Below are positions 1 to 8,249 of a stretch of 35,440 nucleotides of DNA, piece after piece. Position 1 is the stretch's first letter. Every line of letters starts with the position of its first letter. Both the position numbers and the translations under genes were made by a program. The DNA is from Limnohabitans sp. Rim8 (GTDB lineage Bacteria; Pseudomonadota; Gammaproteobacteria; Burkholderiales; Burkholderiaceae_C), in NCBI GenBank assembly GCA_945901045.1, contig CAMDKK010000041.1, positions 1 to 35,440 on the forward strand, read 5' to 3'. The notes beneath the pieces are model-generated. The model did not search any database. It worked only from the letters and a program-made list of their open reading frames with translations, and was not told the DNA's origin.

Positions 1-516
1 ATTTACCACTCAGGCTACGGTCATACCCAACGTGTGGCTCAGTTTGTGGCGCAAGGCGCCAATGCGCAAATCATTGCCATCGATGCTGACGGCAACATCA
101 CCGATGCCGACTGGGCAGCGTTGGACGCAGCGGATGCCATCATCTTCGGCTCGCCTACTTACATGGGCATGGCTTCTTGGCAGTTCAAAAAATTTGCCGA
201 CGCCAGCTCCAAGCGCTGGTTCACCAGTGCTTGGAAAGACAAAGTCGCTGGTGGTTTTACCATCTCTGCCAGCCCCAGCGGTGACAAATTGTCCACCCTC
301 CAATACTTCATCACCTTGGCCATGCAGCAAGCCATGGTCTGGGTGGGTCAGCCCGCCATGAACGACGGCACCCAGAACCGCCTGGGTTCTAACTCCGGCT
401 TGATGGCGCAAGTCGGCGCGACCAGCCCGGCCGAAGACATTCCGCAAAGTGACTTGGACACAGGCAAAGCCTATGGCGAGCGCGTTGCAGCAGTGGCAGC
501 CAAATTGCGCGGTTGA
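1..516 (+). CDS. Flavodoxin-family protein (partial, 5' end missing)
   Basis: The reading frame is open from the first base, so the N-terminus lies outside the window. The first visible residues include the FMN phosphate-binding loop (S-G-Y-G-H-T), followed by a G-S-P-T-Y-M-G segment that in flavodoxins and WrbA-like quinone reductases contacts the flavin ring. This supports an FMN-binding NAD(P)H-dependent quinone/FMN oxidoreductase of the cytosol, about 170 residues visible. It is related to but not clearly WrbA itself, so no symbol is given. The last four codons and the stop are duplicated in tandem just after the gene (502-516 and 517-531). The next gene lies 76 bases downstream on the same strand. 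Confidence 0.85.
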   Translation: MYHSGYGHTQRVAQFVAQGANAQIIAIDADGNITDADWAALDAADAIIFGSPTYMGMASWQFKKFADASSKRWFTSAWKDKVAGGFTISASPSGDKLSTLQYFITLAMQQAMVWVGQPAMNDGTQNRLGSNSGLMAQVGATSPAEDIPQSDLDTGKAYGERVAAVAAKLRG

Positions 517-531
517 AAATTGCGCGGTTAA
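502..531 (+). repeat. 15-bp tandem duplication of the gene's last codons and stop
   Basis: Two adjacent 15-base units, 502-516 and 517-531, each read Lys-Leu-Arg-Gly-stop in frame. They differ only in the stop (TGA, then TAA). The result is a double stop at the end of the flavodoxin-family gene, probably from a replication-slippage duplication. Confidence 0.85.
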
Positions 532-555
532 TTGAAGGGTCCCTCCCTGGGACGA

Positions 556-594
556 ATGCCCCCAGCCTACCGCTTGTTGGTACCATGGGGGCAT
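556..594 (+). promoter_or_regulatory. Inverted repeat overlapping the start codon of the DUF599 gene
   Basis: ATGCCCCC (556-563) is perfectly complementary to GGGGGCAT (587-594), which includes the first two bases of the ATG at 593 and the G-rich stretch where a ribosome would bind. Folded in mRNA this gives an 8-bp helix with a 23-base loop that hides the initiation site. A smaller hairpin, GTCCC/GGGAC (539-553), sits just upstream. Seen directly; a regulatory role is inference. Confidence 0.4.
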
Positions 595-1297
595 GAAAAT
601 CATCAGTTTGCTGCCCCTGGTCGATTGGTTGGCCATGGGCTTTTTTTTTGCCATGTGGATCGGTTATGCGCTGTTTGCCAAATACTGGGGCCGGCACGAG
701 CGCTCATTGATCGCCACCACCAACCGCTACCGCGCCTTGTGGATGCTGCAAGCGACGGCCCGTGATCCGCGCATGCTGGACGGCTTGATCACACAAAACC
801 TGTCCCAAACGCCGTCGTTCTTTTCTTCCACCACGATCATCATCATTGGCGGCTTGCTGGCTCTGATGGGCACCACCGACAAAGCCGCCGAGCTGGTGCG
901 GGACATCCCCTTTGTCACGCAAACACCCATGTTTGTGTTCGAGTTCAAGATCCTGGTTTTGCTTGGCATTTTTGTGTATGCATTTTTCCGCTTTTCGTGG
1001 TCGATGCGGCAATACACGTTTGTGGCCTTGGTGATAGGTGCTATGCCCCCAGCCAAAGAGTTCGACGACGGATTGCATGACCGGAAAAAGATCGCTGACA
1101 GGGCGGGCGCCCTGGTCGGCGCAGCGGCTGAAACCTTCAACGACGGCTTGCGCGCTTATTATTTTTCATTTGCTGCGATGGCCTGGTTTCTGTCTCCTCT
1201 TGCGCTGATCGCCGCAACCGCTTTGGTGGTGCTCATTTTGTTCGGGCGCGAATTTCGTTCTGACGTTTTGCATGTGTTGCGCGACGAGCGCTTTTGA
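593..1297 (+). CDS. DUF599 family integral membrane protein
   Basis: The 234-residue protein has several strongly hydrophobic segments, near residues 8-28, 80-95, 120-145 and 190-220. Its N-terminal W-x-G-Y-A-L-F-A-K-Y pattern and a charged C-terminal tail (R-S-D-V-L-H-V-L-R-D-E-R) are typical of DUF599, a family of uncharacterised inner-membrane proteins about 230 residues long. No function is known and none is assigned. The start codon is covered by an inverted repeat, and a run of nine T's (641-649) encodes the Phe run near residue 18. It ends 4 bases from the convergent trhO stop. Confidence 0.85.
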   Translation: MKIISLLPLVDWLAMGFFFAMWIGYALFAKYWGRHERSLIATTNRYRALWMLQATARDPRMLDGLITQNLSQTPSFFSSTTIIIIGGLLALMGTTDKAAELVRDIPFVTQTPMFVFEFKILVLLGIFVYAFFRFSWSMRQYTFVALVIGAMPPAKEFDDGLHDRKKIADRAGALVGAAAETFNDGLRAYYFSFAAMAWFLSPLALIAATALVVLILFGREFRSDVLHVLRDERF

Positions 1298-1301
1298 CAC
1301 A

Positions 1302-2048
1302 TCAGCTCGGGCCCATCCCCACCGTGCGCAAGTCAGCCGCCAGAGCGCGGCGTTCATCAAACACAAAGCAGCCGCCCTCGTAGTGGGTGCCACCAGTTTC
1401 TTCAAAATATTTCAAGATCCCGCCTTCGAGCTGGTACACATGGGGCAGGCCGGACTCGCGCATGTAAATGGCCGCTTTTTCGCAGCGAATGCCACCGGTG
1501 CAAAAACTGATCACGGTTTTGTCTGCCAACTCGGACTTGTGCGCCTGCAAGGCGTCTGGGAACTCGGTGAACTTGTTCAGGCGCCAGTCAATTGCGCCGG
1601 CAAACGTGCCTTCGTCCACCTCGTAGGTGTTGCGTGTGTCCAGGGTGACCACGGGGCGGCCCAGATCGTCATGCCCTTGGTCGAGCCAGCGTTTGACGGT
1701 TTGTGCGTCGATGGCGGGGGCTCGCCCTTGCGCGGGCTGAATGGCGGGGTGGTTCATCCGGATGATCTCGCCCTTGATCTTGACCAGCATTTTGCGAAAG
1801 GGCTGGCTCGCCGACCAGCTTTCTTTGGGGTCAATATCGGCAAACCGTTCATCGGTTTGCAATTGGCTGATGAAGTTGCGCACAGCTTGCGCGGGACCGG
1901 CCAAAAACAGATTGATGCCTTCTTCGGCTAACAAAATAGTGCCTTTCAGGTTCAAAGCCAAAGCACGCTCAGACAAAGTGTCCCGCAAGGCCAGTGTGTC
2001 GGCCAAGGGGACGAATTTGTAAGTAGAAATATTGAGAATATCGTTCAC
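1302..2048 (-). CDS. trhO: Rhodanese-domain tRNA uridine(34) hydroxylase (TrhO/YceA family)
   Basis: 248 residues. The N-terminal half has the acylphosphatase-like fold segment of the YceA/TrhO family (K-G-T-I-L-L-A-E-E-G-I-N, residues 35-46). The C-terminal half is a rhodanese domain whose active loop C-T-G-G-I-R-C (183-189) carries both family cysteines. TrhO oxygenates uridine 34 in the wobble position of certain tRNAs, the first step toward 5-methoxyuridine-type modifications. The protein is shorter than E. coli TrhO (about 350 residues) because it stops soon after the rhodanese domain; short forms occur in betaproteobacteria. The start is GTG at 2048. A TACAAT box ends 7 bases upstream on this strand, suggesting a leaderless transcript. 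Confidence 0.88.
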   Translation of the reverse strand: MNDILNISTYKFVPLADTLALRDTLSERALALNLKGTILLAEEGINLFLAGPAQAVRNFISQLQTDERFADIDPKESWSASQPFRKMLVKIKGEIIRMNHPAIQPAQGRAPAIDAQTVKRWLDQGHDDLGRPVVTLDTRNTYEVDEGTFAGAIDWRLNKFTEFPDALQAHKSELADKTVISFCTGGIRCEKAAIYMRESGLPHVYQLEGGILKYFEETGGTHYEGGCFVFDERRALAADLRTVGMGPS

Positions 2049-2116
2049 AGGCGCTATTGTAGAAAACTACGCGCCAAGGTGAGCACAATCCCGATACGCG
2101 CTTCTACAATGAGCCT
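2049..2116. promoter_or_regulatory. Divergent trhO/dnaE promoter region with mirrored -10 boxes
   Basis: A perfect 9-bp inverted repeat, ATTGTAGAA (2056-2064) and TTCTACAAT (2102-2110), places a TACAAT -10 hexamer facing each gene. The plus-strand box (2105-2110) ends 6 bases before the dnaE ATG. The minus-strand box (2061-2056) ends 7 bases before the trhO GTG. Transcription would begin at or next to each start codon, leaving no room for a Shine-Dalgarno site. No good -35 hexamer is visible for either. Confidence 0.55.
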
Positions 2117-5100
2117 ATGTTTGCCCATCTTCGCCTCCATTCCGAATTTTCTGTGGTCGATTCCACCTGCCGCATTGACGAGGTGGTCAAGACTGCCGCC
2201 GCAGACGGTTTGCCTGCCTTGGCCATCACCGATTTGAGCAACCTGTTTGGTGCGATCAAGTTCTACAAAGAGGCCCGAGGCCAAGGTGTGCAGCCGCTGA
2301 TTGGCGCCGAGATCTTTCTTGAAGGTTTAGGCGCTGAGCTGAGCTCTACTTCGCGCGTGCTTTTGTTGGTGCAGAGCACTCAAGGCTATTTGAACTTGTC
2401 TGAAATGCTGGCACGGGCCTGGACGCAAAACGTCGTTAAGGCGCAAGCCGTGGTCAAGTTGGCGTGGCTCAAGGAGTTGTCTGAGGGTCTGATATTGCTG
2501 TCAGGTGCCCAGGCCGGACCTGTAGGGCAGGCCTTGGTGCAGGGCGACGAATCCCGCGCCGCCGAAGTCGCGTTGCAATTGGCTTCGATCTTCACGCACC
2601 GGTTTTATCTGGAGTTACAACGCGCAGGCCGACCCGAAGACGCGGTGCAGGTTGCGGGCGCTGTGCGCTTGGCTGCACGCTTGAATCTGCCAGTCGTGGC
2701 CACCCATCCCGTGCAGTTTTTGCAAGAAGACGATTACGAAGCCCACGAGGCGCGGGTTTGTATTTCTGAGGGAGAAATTTTAGGCAACCAGCGGCGAGTT
2801 CGCAAATTCACCAGCGACCAGTATTTCAAAACAGTGGCGCAAATGTGCGCCTTGTTTGCCGATGTGCCCAGCGCCTTGGCCAATACCCTCGAAGTGGCCA
2901 AACGTTGCAACCTGACGCTCGTGATGGGCAAGCCGCAGTTGCCTAACTTCCCGATTCCAGCCGTCGATGGCGTGGTCATGTCGGTCGAAGACTATTTCCG
3001 CCACGTGTCGCAAGAAGGGCTTGAAGCGCGTTTGCGCCATCTTTATCCCGATGAAGCTCTGCGCAATGCACAGCGGCATCGCTACGCTGATCGCTTGTCG
3101 TTCGAGCTCAATACGATTTTGAACATGGGTTTTCCGGGCTACTTTTTGATTGTGGGCGACTTCATTCAATGGGCCAAAACCCATGGGTGCCCGGTGGGGC
3201 CGGGCCGAGGTTCGGGTGCAGGTTCTTTGGTCGCGTATGCACTGAAAATCACCGACTTGGACCCACTGCAATACAACTTGCTGTTCGAGCGATTTTTGAA
3301 TCCTGAGCGGGTGTCCATGCCCGACTTTGACATTGACTTTTGTCAAGCCAATCGCGACCGCGTGATCGAATACGTCAAAGACAAATACGGCCGCGATGCG
3401 GTCAGCCAGATTGTGACCTTTGGCACCATGGCCGCCCGGGCGGCGATCCGCGATGTGGGCCGTGTCCTCGACATGAGCTACACCTTTTGTGACGGCATCA
3501 GCAAACTCATACCCAACAAGCCGGGGCAGCACATCACCATTGCCGGGGCCATCGAGGCCGAGCCGATTTTGGCCGAGCGTTTGGCCAAAGAGGACGACGT
3601 TAAAACCCTCTTGGAGTTGGCGCAAAAGCTCGAAGGCTTGACCCGCAACGTTGGCATGCATGCGGGTGGCGTGCTGATTGCACCGGGCAAGCTGACTGAC
3701 TTTTGTGCTTTGTACCAACAACCGGGCAGCACCTCGGCTGTGAGCCAATACGACAAAGACGATGTTGAATCGATTGGCTTGGTCAAGTTTGACTTTTTGG
3801 GTCTGGCCACACTCACTATTTTGGAGATTGCCCGCGAGTTCATTGTCTCTCGGCACAAAGGCCAAGAGCACTTCGCTTACGAAGATATTGTGCTGGACGA
3901 TGCCGCTACCTACAAATTGTTTGCCGATGGCAAAACCGAAGCCGTGTTCCAGTTTGAAAGTCGCGGTATGCAAGGCATGTTGCGCGATGCACGGCCCAAC
4001 CGCCTGGAAGATCTGATTGCCCTGAACGCCTTGTACCGTCCAGGCCCAATGGACTTGATCCCGAGCTTTGTGGCCCGCAAACACGGCCGCGAAGAAGTGC
4101 AGTACCCGCACCCCGCGGTGGCCAACATGCTTGCCGAGACCTACGGCATCATGGTCTACCAAGAGCAGGTGATGCAGATGGCGCAGATCTTGGGCGGCTA
4201 CTCGCTCGGTGGCGCAGACTTGTTGCGCCGCGCCATGGGCAAGAAAAAGGCCGAAGAAATGGCCGAGCACCGCGAAAATTTCCGCGCAGGGGCACTGGCC
4301 ACACACAGCTTCGCGCAGGACAAGGCTGACGAAGTCTTTGACCTGATGGAGAGATTTGCGGGCTATGGCTTCAACAAGTCTCACGCTGCCGCTTACTCTT
4401 TGTTGGCCTATCACACCGGTTGGCTCAAGGTGCATTACACCGCCGAGTTTTTCTGCGCCAACATGACGGTGGAAATGGACGACACCGACAAGCTCAAGGT
4501 CCTTTACGAAGATGCTTTGAAGTTTGGCTTGAGCTTCGATCCACCAGATGTGAATCGGGGTCGACATCGTTTTGAGCCCGTTTCAGACAAAGTCATTCGC
4601 TACGGTTTGGGGGCCATCAAGGGCACCGGTCAGCAAGCGATTGACGCCATCGTCAAAGCCCGCAAAGAGGGCGGACCGTTCAAAAGTTTGTTCGATTTTT
4701 GCCTCCGCGTAGACCGCAGCCGCTTGAACAAACGCACGGTGGAGGCTTTGATCAAAGCCGGCGCATTTGATTCTTTGCACATGAACCGCGCATCCTTGTC
4801 GGCCTCTATCGACCGGGCTTTCGAGTTTTCCTCGGCCTCTTTAGCCAACGTCAATCAAGGCGGCTTGTTCGACATGATGGGTGACGATGACCATGGCTCC
4901 AGCACCCAAGAGCCCGACTTGGTTGAGATGGTGCCTTGGGGCATCAAAGAGCGTTTGACTTTTGAGAAAACTGCTGTTGGTTTTTATCTTTCAGGTCATT
5001 TGTTTGATGCGGTCGAGCGCGAAGTGCGCCAGTTTGCGCGCCGCAAAATTGACGACTTGATCGACAGCCGTGAGCCGCAATTGTTGGCGGGCATCGTCAG

Positions 5101-5623
5101 TGACATTCGCATCATCAATGGTCAACGCGGCAAAGTGGCGATTTTCAAACTCGATGACAAATCGGCTGTCATGGAAGCAACCGCTGACGAAAACTTGATC
5201 AACAGCACCAGGCATATTCTCAAAGACGATGAGCTCGTGATCGTCATGGCCAAAATGCAGGCCGACCGGTTTGCGGGTGGCTTTCGACTCAAGATGGAAC
5301 AAATTTGGGACCTGCCGACCGCACGCTGTCGTTTTGGCAAATTCCTGCGCGTGGCGGTGAATGGCCGTGCGCCTGAGATTGCCCGCTTGGTCAAAGAGTT
5401 TCCCGCGCAACGGGTAATGACCGACCAAGGTGAATTGATTCGCGGCTTAGCGGTTCGCCTGAGCTTGTCGCGACAAGGGCATGGCGTTGGCGAGGGAGAG
5501 GGCTTGGGCGCAACGGCCGAAGTTCAACTGGGCGAGCAGGCTAAATTTTTCCCGACAGATGCGGCATTGGCCGGTTGGATCGCGCAAGCCGATGGCGGCA
5601 AGGCGGACATTGCCTACGAGTGA
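2117..5623 (+). CDS. dnaE: DNA polymerase III subunit alpha
   Basis: 1168 residues, the length of replicative DnaE (E. coli 1160). It is the catalytic subunit of the replicase. The N-terminal PHP domain starts with H-L-R-L-H-S-E-F-S. The polymerase core has the G-P-G-R-G-S-G-A-G-S nucleotide-binding region. The metal-binding aspartates are seen as P-D-F-D-I-D-F (Asp403 and Asp405) and K-F-D-F-L-G-L (Asp559), matching E. coli Asp401, Asp403 and Asp555 in spacing. The helix-hairpin-helix and OB-fold regions follow toward the C-terminus. Length and the presence of a complete C-terminus separate it from the error-prone DnaE2 type. The start ATG lies 6 bases after a TACAAT box. It converges on tolA with 12 bases between stops. 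Confidence 0.98.
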   Translation: MFAHLRLHSEFSVVDSTCRIDEVVKTAAADGLPALAITDLSNLFGAIKFYKEARGQGVQPLIGAEIFLEGLGAELSSTSRVLLLVQSTQGYLNLSEMLARAWTQNVVKAQAVVKLAWLKELSEGLILLSGAQAGPVGQALVQGDESRAAEVALQLASIFTHRFYLELQRAGRPEDAVQVAGAVRLAARLNLPVVATHPVQFLQEDDYEAHEARVCISEGEILGNQRRVRKFTSDQYFKTVAQMCALFADVPSALANTLEVAKRCNLTLVMGKPQLPNFPIPAVDGVVMSVEDYFRHVSQEGLEARLRHLYPDEALRNAQRHRYADRLSFELNTILNMGFPGYFLIVGDFIQWAKTHGCPVGPGRGSGAGSLVAYALKITDLDPLQYNLLFERFLNPERVSMPDFDIDFCQANRDRVIEYVKDKYGRDAVSQIVTFGTMAARAAIRDVGRVLDMSYTFCDGISKLIPNKPGQHITIAGAIEAEPILAERLAKEDDVKTLLELAQKLEGLTRNVGMHAGGVLIAPGKLTDFCALYQQPGSTSAVSQYDKDDVESIGLVKFDFLGLATLTILEIAREFIVSRHKGQEHFAYEDIVLDDAATYKLFADGKTEAVFQFESRGMQGMLRDARPNRLEDLIALNALYRPGPMDLIPSFVARKHGREEVQYPHPAVANMLAETYGIMVYQEQVMQMAQILGGYSLGGADLLRRAMGKKKAEEMAEHRENFRAGALATHSFAQDKADEVFDLMERFAGYGFNKSHAAAYSLLAYHTGWLKVHYTAEFFCANMTVEMDDTDKLKVLYEDALKFGLSFDPPDVNRGRHRFEPVSDKVIRYGLGAIKGTGQQAIDAIVKARKEGGPFKSLFDFCLRVDRSRLNKRTVEALIKAGAFDSLHMNRASLSASIDRAFEFSSASLANVNQGGLFDMMGDDDHGSSTQEPDLVEMVPWGIKERLTFEKTAVGFYLSGHLFDAVEREVRQFARRKIDDLIDSREPQLLAGIVSDIRIINGQRGKVAIFKLDDKSAVMEATADENLINSTRHILKDDELVIVMAKMQADRFAGGFRLKMEQIWDLPTARCRFGKFLRVAVNGRAPEIARLVKEFPAQRVMTDQGELIRGLAVRLSLSRQGHGVGEGEGLGATAEVQLGEQAKFFPTDAALAGWIAQADGGKADIAYE

Positions 5624-5635
5624 GCTGAGTCAGGT

Positions 5636-6631
5636 TCAGTCTTTCGGCCTGAAACTGATCACCATCACCGGTTGAACTTGCCCATCGGTGTCCCGAGGCA
5701 GGGTGCCGGTTTTGTCGATCGCTTTGAGTACCGCTTCGTCCCAAGCCTTGTTGCCACTGGCTTGAATAAGTTTGCGACTGAGAATGGTGCCGTCGGTGCC
5801 CACGCGCACTTCGACCTCGGCTTTGGGATTGCCGTCAACATCGTCATTGAAGGCGATGTTGGGTTTGATGCGCGCACGAATCCGCCCCGCATAGCTGGCA
5901 GATGGCCCTGAGGCTTTTGGGGCACTGCCTTTGGCATTGTCATCGCCCGAGGCACCGGCCAAGCTTTTAATGCGGCGGATGTTGGTTTGTCGATCGGCTT
6001 CTGCCTGTTTTTCTTCTTCTTCTTCTTTTTCTTTTTCTTGCGCTTCTTTAAGGGCTGTGGCTTCGGCGCGTTTTTTCTGTTCAGACTGTTTGGCTTTTTC
6101 TGCAAGCTTTTTCTTTTCGCGTTCTTTGTCTTCTTCTTTGAGTTTTTCAGCCTTGGCTTTTTGTTCTTTTTCTTTCAGCTCTTTGGCTTTTTCTTCGCGC
6201 AGCTTTTCTTGACGCAGTTTGTCTTCACGTTGTTTTTTCTCGCGTTCATTTTTTTCTTTTTTCAATGCAATCTCAGCGTCTTGCCGTTCAGGCTCGGGCT
6301 TGGCTACTGGCTTGGGCGGCAGTGGTTGCGGCTGGGGTTCTGGCTTGGGCGCAACTTGAGGTTCGGGCTTTGCTTGAGGCGGAGGCTCAGGTTTTTGCTC
6401 GGGCGTCGGTGCAGTCTCTGCGGGCTCTTGCAAACGGGGTGCGGCCTCGCGCGGTACAGCGGACCACAATTCTGCGCTGACGGACAGGCTGTTGTCGGGC
6501 TTGGTTTTCCAGTCAATGCCCCAGGTCAGAGCGGCCAGTAGCAGGGCGTGCGCCAACAAAGCCAACGCAAAAGATCGCCCCCTACCGCCGGGTTTGGGCG
6601 GTTGAAAGCTGTTGCGTTGTTTGTCTTGCAT
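5636..6631 (-). CDS. tolA: Cell envelope protein TolA
   Basis: 331 residues with the three-part TolA layout. A single N-terminal transmembrane helix (about 20-38) anchors it in the inner membrane. A long Pro/Lys/Glu-rich and then Lys/Glu/Ala-rich helical middle (about 75-215) spans the periplasm. A C-terminal TonB/TolA-type domain (about 245-331, with A-G-R-I-R-A-R-I-K-P-N) contacts TolB/Pal. It belongs to the Tol-Pal machine that draws the outer membrane inward at division. The gene follows tolR by 42 bases, the last of the ten-gene run. The Lys/Glu stretch is written in CTT/TTC-type triplet repeats (about 6008-6038). No tolB or pal is in the window; dnaE converges from the other side. Confidence 0.95.
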   Translation of the reverse strand: MQDKQRNSFQPPKPGGRGRSFALALLAHALLLAALTWGIDWKTKPDNSLSVSAELWSAVPREAAPRLQEPAETAPTPEQKPEPPPQAKPEPQVAPKPEPQPQPLPPKPVAKPEPERQDAEIALKKEKNEREKKQREDKLRQEKLREEKAKELKEKEQKAKAEKLKEEDKEREKKKLAEKAKQSEQKKRAEATALKEAQEKEKEEEEEKQAEADRQTNIRRIKSLAGASGDDNAKGSAPKASGPSASYAGRIRARIKPNIAFNDDVDGNPKAEVEVRVGTDGTILSRKLIQASGNKAWDEAVLKAIDKTGTLPRDTDGQVQPVMVISFRPKD

Positions 6632-6673
6632 GAAGGCAATCAGAGGGCGTTCAGGGGGACGTTCAAAGGGGAT

Positions 6674-7102
6674 TCAAGGGGCCAGTTGAACCGACAGGCC
6701 CACCCGTTGCACGCCAGCGCGTTGCAGTGTGTCCATGACTTTGACCACAGATTCGTATTTTACGTTGCGGTCCGCACTGATGACCACGGCCGCATTGCCG
6801 GGCTCATTGCCATTGGCAATCGATGCTTTCACGGCACCGGCAATCGTAGCTAAAGATTGTTTGCGGGTGCTGCCCTCACTCACCAACTCAATGCGGTCGT
6901 CTTTTTGGATCACGACTTGAACCACTTTGTCAGGTTGTTTGGCGGCTTTGCCCACACTGGGCAAGTCGATCATGCTGGGGGTGATCATGGGTGCGGTGAC
7001 CATGAAAATAATCAACAGCACCAGCATCACATCGATGAAGGGCACCATGTTGATTTCGTTGATGGTGCGGCGACCTCTGCCGCGTGAACTGAGGGATGCC
7101 AT
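6674..7102 (-). CDS. tolR: Biopolymer transport protein TolR (ExbD family)
   Basis: 142 residues. A short basic cytoplasmic N-terminus (S-S-R-G-R-G-R-R) leads into N-M-V-P-F-I-D-V-M-L-V-L-L-I-I-F-M-V, the single membrane helix. Its aspartate (Asp24) is the proton-path residue conserved in TolR/ExbD/MotB. The rest is the periplasmic domain. TolR works with TolQ to couple the proton motive force to TolA movement. It starts 12 bases after the tolQ stop in the same operon. Confidence 0.95.
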   Translation of the reverse strand: MASLSSRGRGRRTINEINMVPFIDVMLVLLIIFMVTAPMITPSMIDLPSVGKAAKQPDKVVQVVIQKDDRIELVSEGSTRKQSLATIAGAVKASIANGNEPGNAAVVISADRNVKYESVVKVMDTLQRAGVQRVGLSVQLAP

Positions 7103-7114
7103 GCGTGCCTCCTG

Positions 7115-7816
7115 TCAATGGCCTGAGGCCGAAGAGGTGGACTGCGCACCCAGATTGCGCTGCAAAATATTGGAAAACTCTTCGATGAAGGTTTCCAGCT
7201 TGATGGCGATGCGGTCTACATCATGGGCAAAACGGTTGTAGCTGATCACGGCCGGAATGGCCGAGAACAAACCGATGGCGGTGGCCACCAAAGCTTCGGC
7301 AATGCCGGGGGCGACGCTGGCCAAGGTCACTTGTTGCAAATTGGCCAGACCCGTAAAGGCGTGCATGATGCCCCAGACGGTTCCAAACAAGCCGATGTAG
7401 GGCGAGATGGAGCCTACGGTGGCCAAAAATGCCAACTGCGATTCGGCCATGTCCATTTCACGCTGCAGGCTGGCGCGCATGGCACGGCGAGCGCCGTCAA
7501 GCAAGGTGGCTGCATCAGAAATACGGCGTTCGCGCAGTTTTTGGTATTCGCGCATGCCGCTGGCAAAAATGCGCTCCATCGGGCCAGACAGCTTGACGTT
7601 TTGGTTGGCGCCGGCGAACAACTCGTTCAAACTAGTGCCTGACCAAAACACCCGCTCAAACTCTTCGTTGAGTTCTTTGATGCGTTTGATTGCCATGAGT
7701 TTGCGGATGATGGCCGACCAACTGGCGATGGAGATGGTAAGCAAAATCACGATCACCACCTGCACCACAAAGCTGGCGTGCAAGACCAGGGAAACAATGG
7801 ACATGTCTTGGTTCAT
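7115..7816 (-). CDS. tolQ: Tol-Pal system proton channel protein TolQ
   Basis: 233 residues with one N-terminal membrane helix (about 10-32) and two more in the C-terminal half, around G-S-I-S-P-Y-I-G-L-F-G-T-V-W-G-I and the A-T-A-I-G-L-F-S-A-I-P-A-V motif typical of TolQ/ExbB. It forms the inner-membrane proton channel with TolR. The ATG at 7816 is preferred because its ATGA overlaps the ybgC stop, implying translational coupling; the frame remains open further upstream, but that part lies inside ybgC. Confidence 0.95.
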   Translation of the reverse strand: MNQDMSIVSLVLHASFVVQVVIVILLTISIASWSAIIRKLMAIKRIKELNEEFERVFWSGTSLNELFAGANQNVKLSGPMERIFASGMREYQKLRERRISDAATLLDGARRAMRASLQREMDMAESQLAFLATVGSISPYIGLFGTVWGIMHAFTGLANLQQVTLASVAPGIAEALVATAIGLFSAIPAVISYNRFAHDVDRIAIKLETFIEEFSNILQRNLGAQSTSSASGH

Positions 7817-8238
7817 GGCTGGAGTGCTTTCAAAATCGTGGCTGGAATGCGGCCGGGTTTGAGTGTGTGGCTGTTGACCCATCCGATACGGATCGTACCT
7901 TCTGCCAGCAACTGCGGTGCAAGGCCCGGGATTTCGAGCAAGGCTTGCTGGCGCAGTGTGAGTGTGGCACGGCCGGCTTCGGCCAGTTCGGCGGTGACGG
8001 TCAGCAGGTTGTCGAGTTGGGCGGGGCGGTGGTATTTGAGGTGGGTCTCGCTGACCACAAACATGCCACCGACTTCGCTTTTGAGGGCTTGTTGTTCAAT
8101 GCCCAGCGAGCGCAGCCATTCGGTGCGGGCGCGCTCAAAAAATTTGAGGTAGTTGGCGTAGAACACGATGCCGCCTGCGTCCGTGTCTTCCCAGTAAATC
8201 CGGATCGGGAATTGAAAGGCGATGTTCAGATCAGGCAT
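7813..8238 (-). CDS. ybgC: Tol-Pal-associated acyl-CoA thioesterase YbgC
   Basis: A 141-residue hot-dog fold thioesterase. The signature Y-W-E-D-T-D-A-G-G-I-V-F-Y-A-N-Y contains the catalytic aspartate of the 4-hydroxybenzoyl-CoA thioesterase/YbgC family. YbgC hydrolyses acyl-CoA or acyl-ACP thioesters and is usually the first gene of the tol-pal operon, as here. Start choice: ATG at 8238 leaves about ten residues before the conserved strand, as in E. coli YbgC. An in-frame ATG at 8250 overlaps the upstream stop (TGATG) and is a real alternative. Its own stop overlaps the tolQ start. Confidence 0.92.
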   Translation of the reverse strand: MPDLNIAFQFPIRIYWEDTDAGGIVFYANYLKFFERARTEWLRSLGIEQQALKSEVGGMFVVSETHLKYHRPAQLDNLLTVTAELAEAGRATLTLRQQALLEIPGLAPQLLAEGTIRIGWVNSHTLKPGRIPATILKALQP

Positions 8239-8249
8239 CAGCTCACCCA

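Noticed and set aside
2780-4567. 595-codon open frame on the strand opposite dnaE
   Set aside because: It lies wholly within dnaE, reads as low-complexity His/Gln/Ala/Val-rich protein with no motif, and is explained by codon bias of dnaE.
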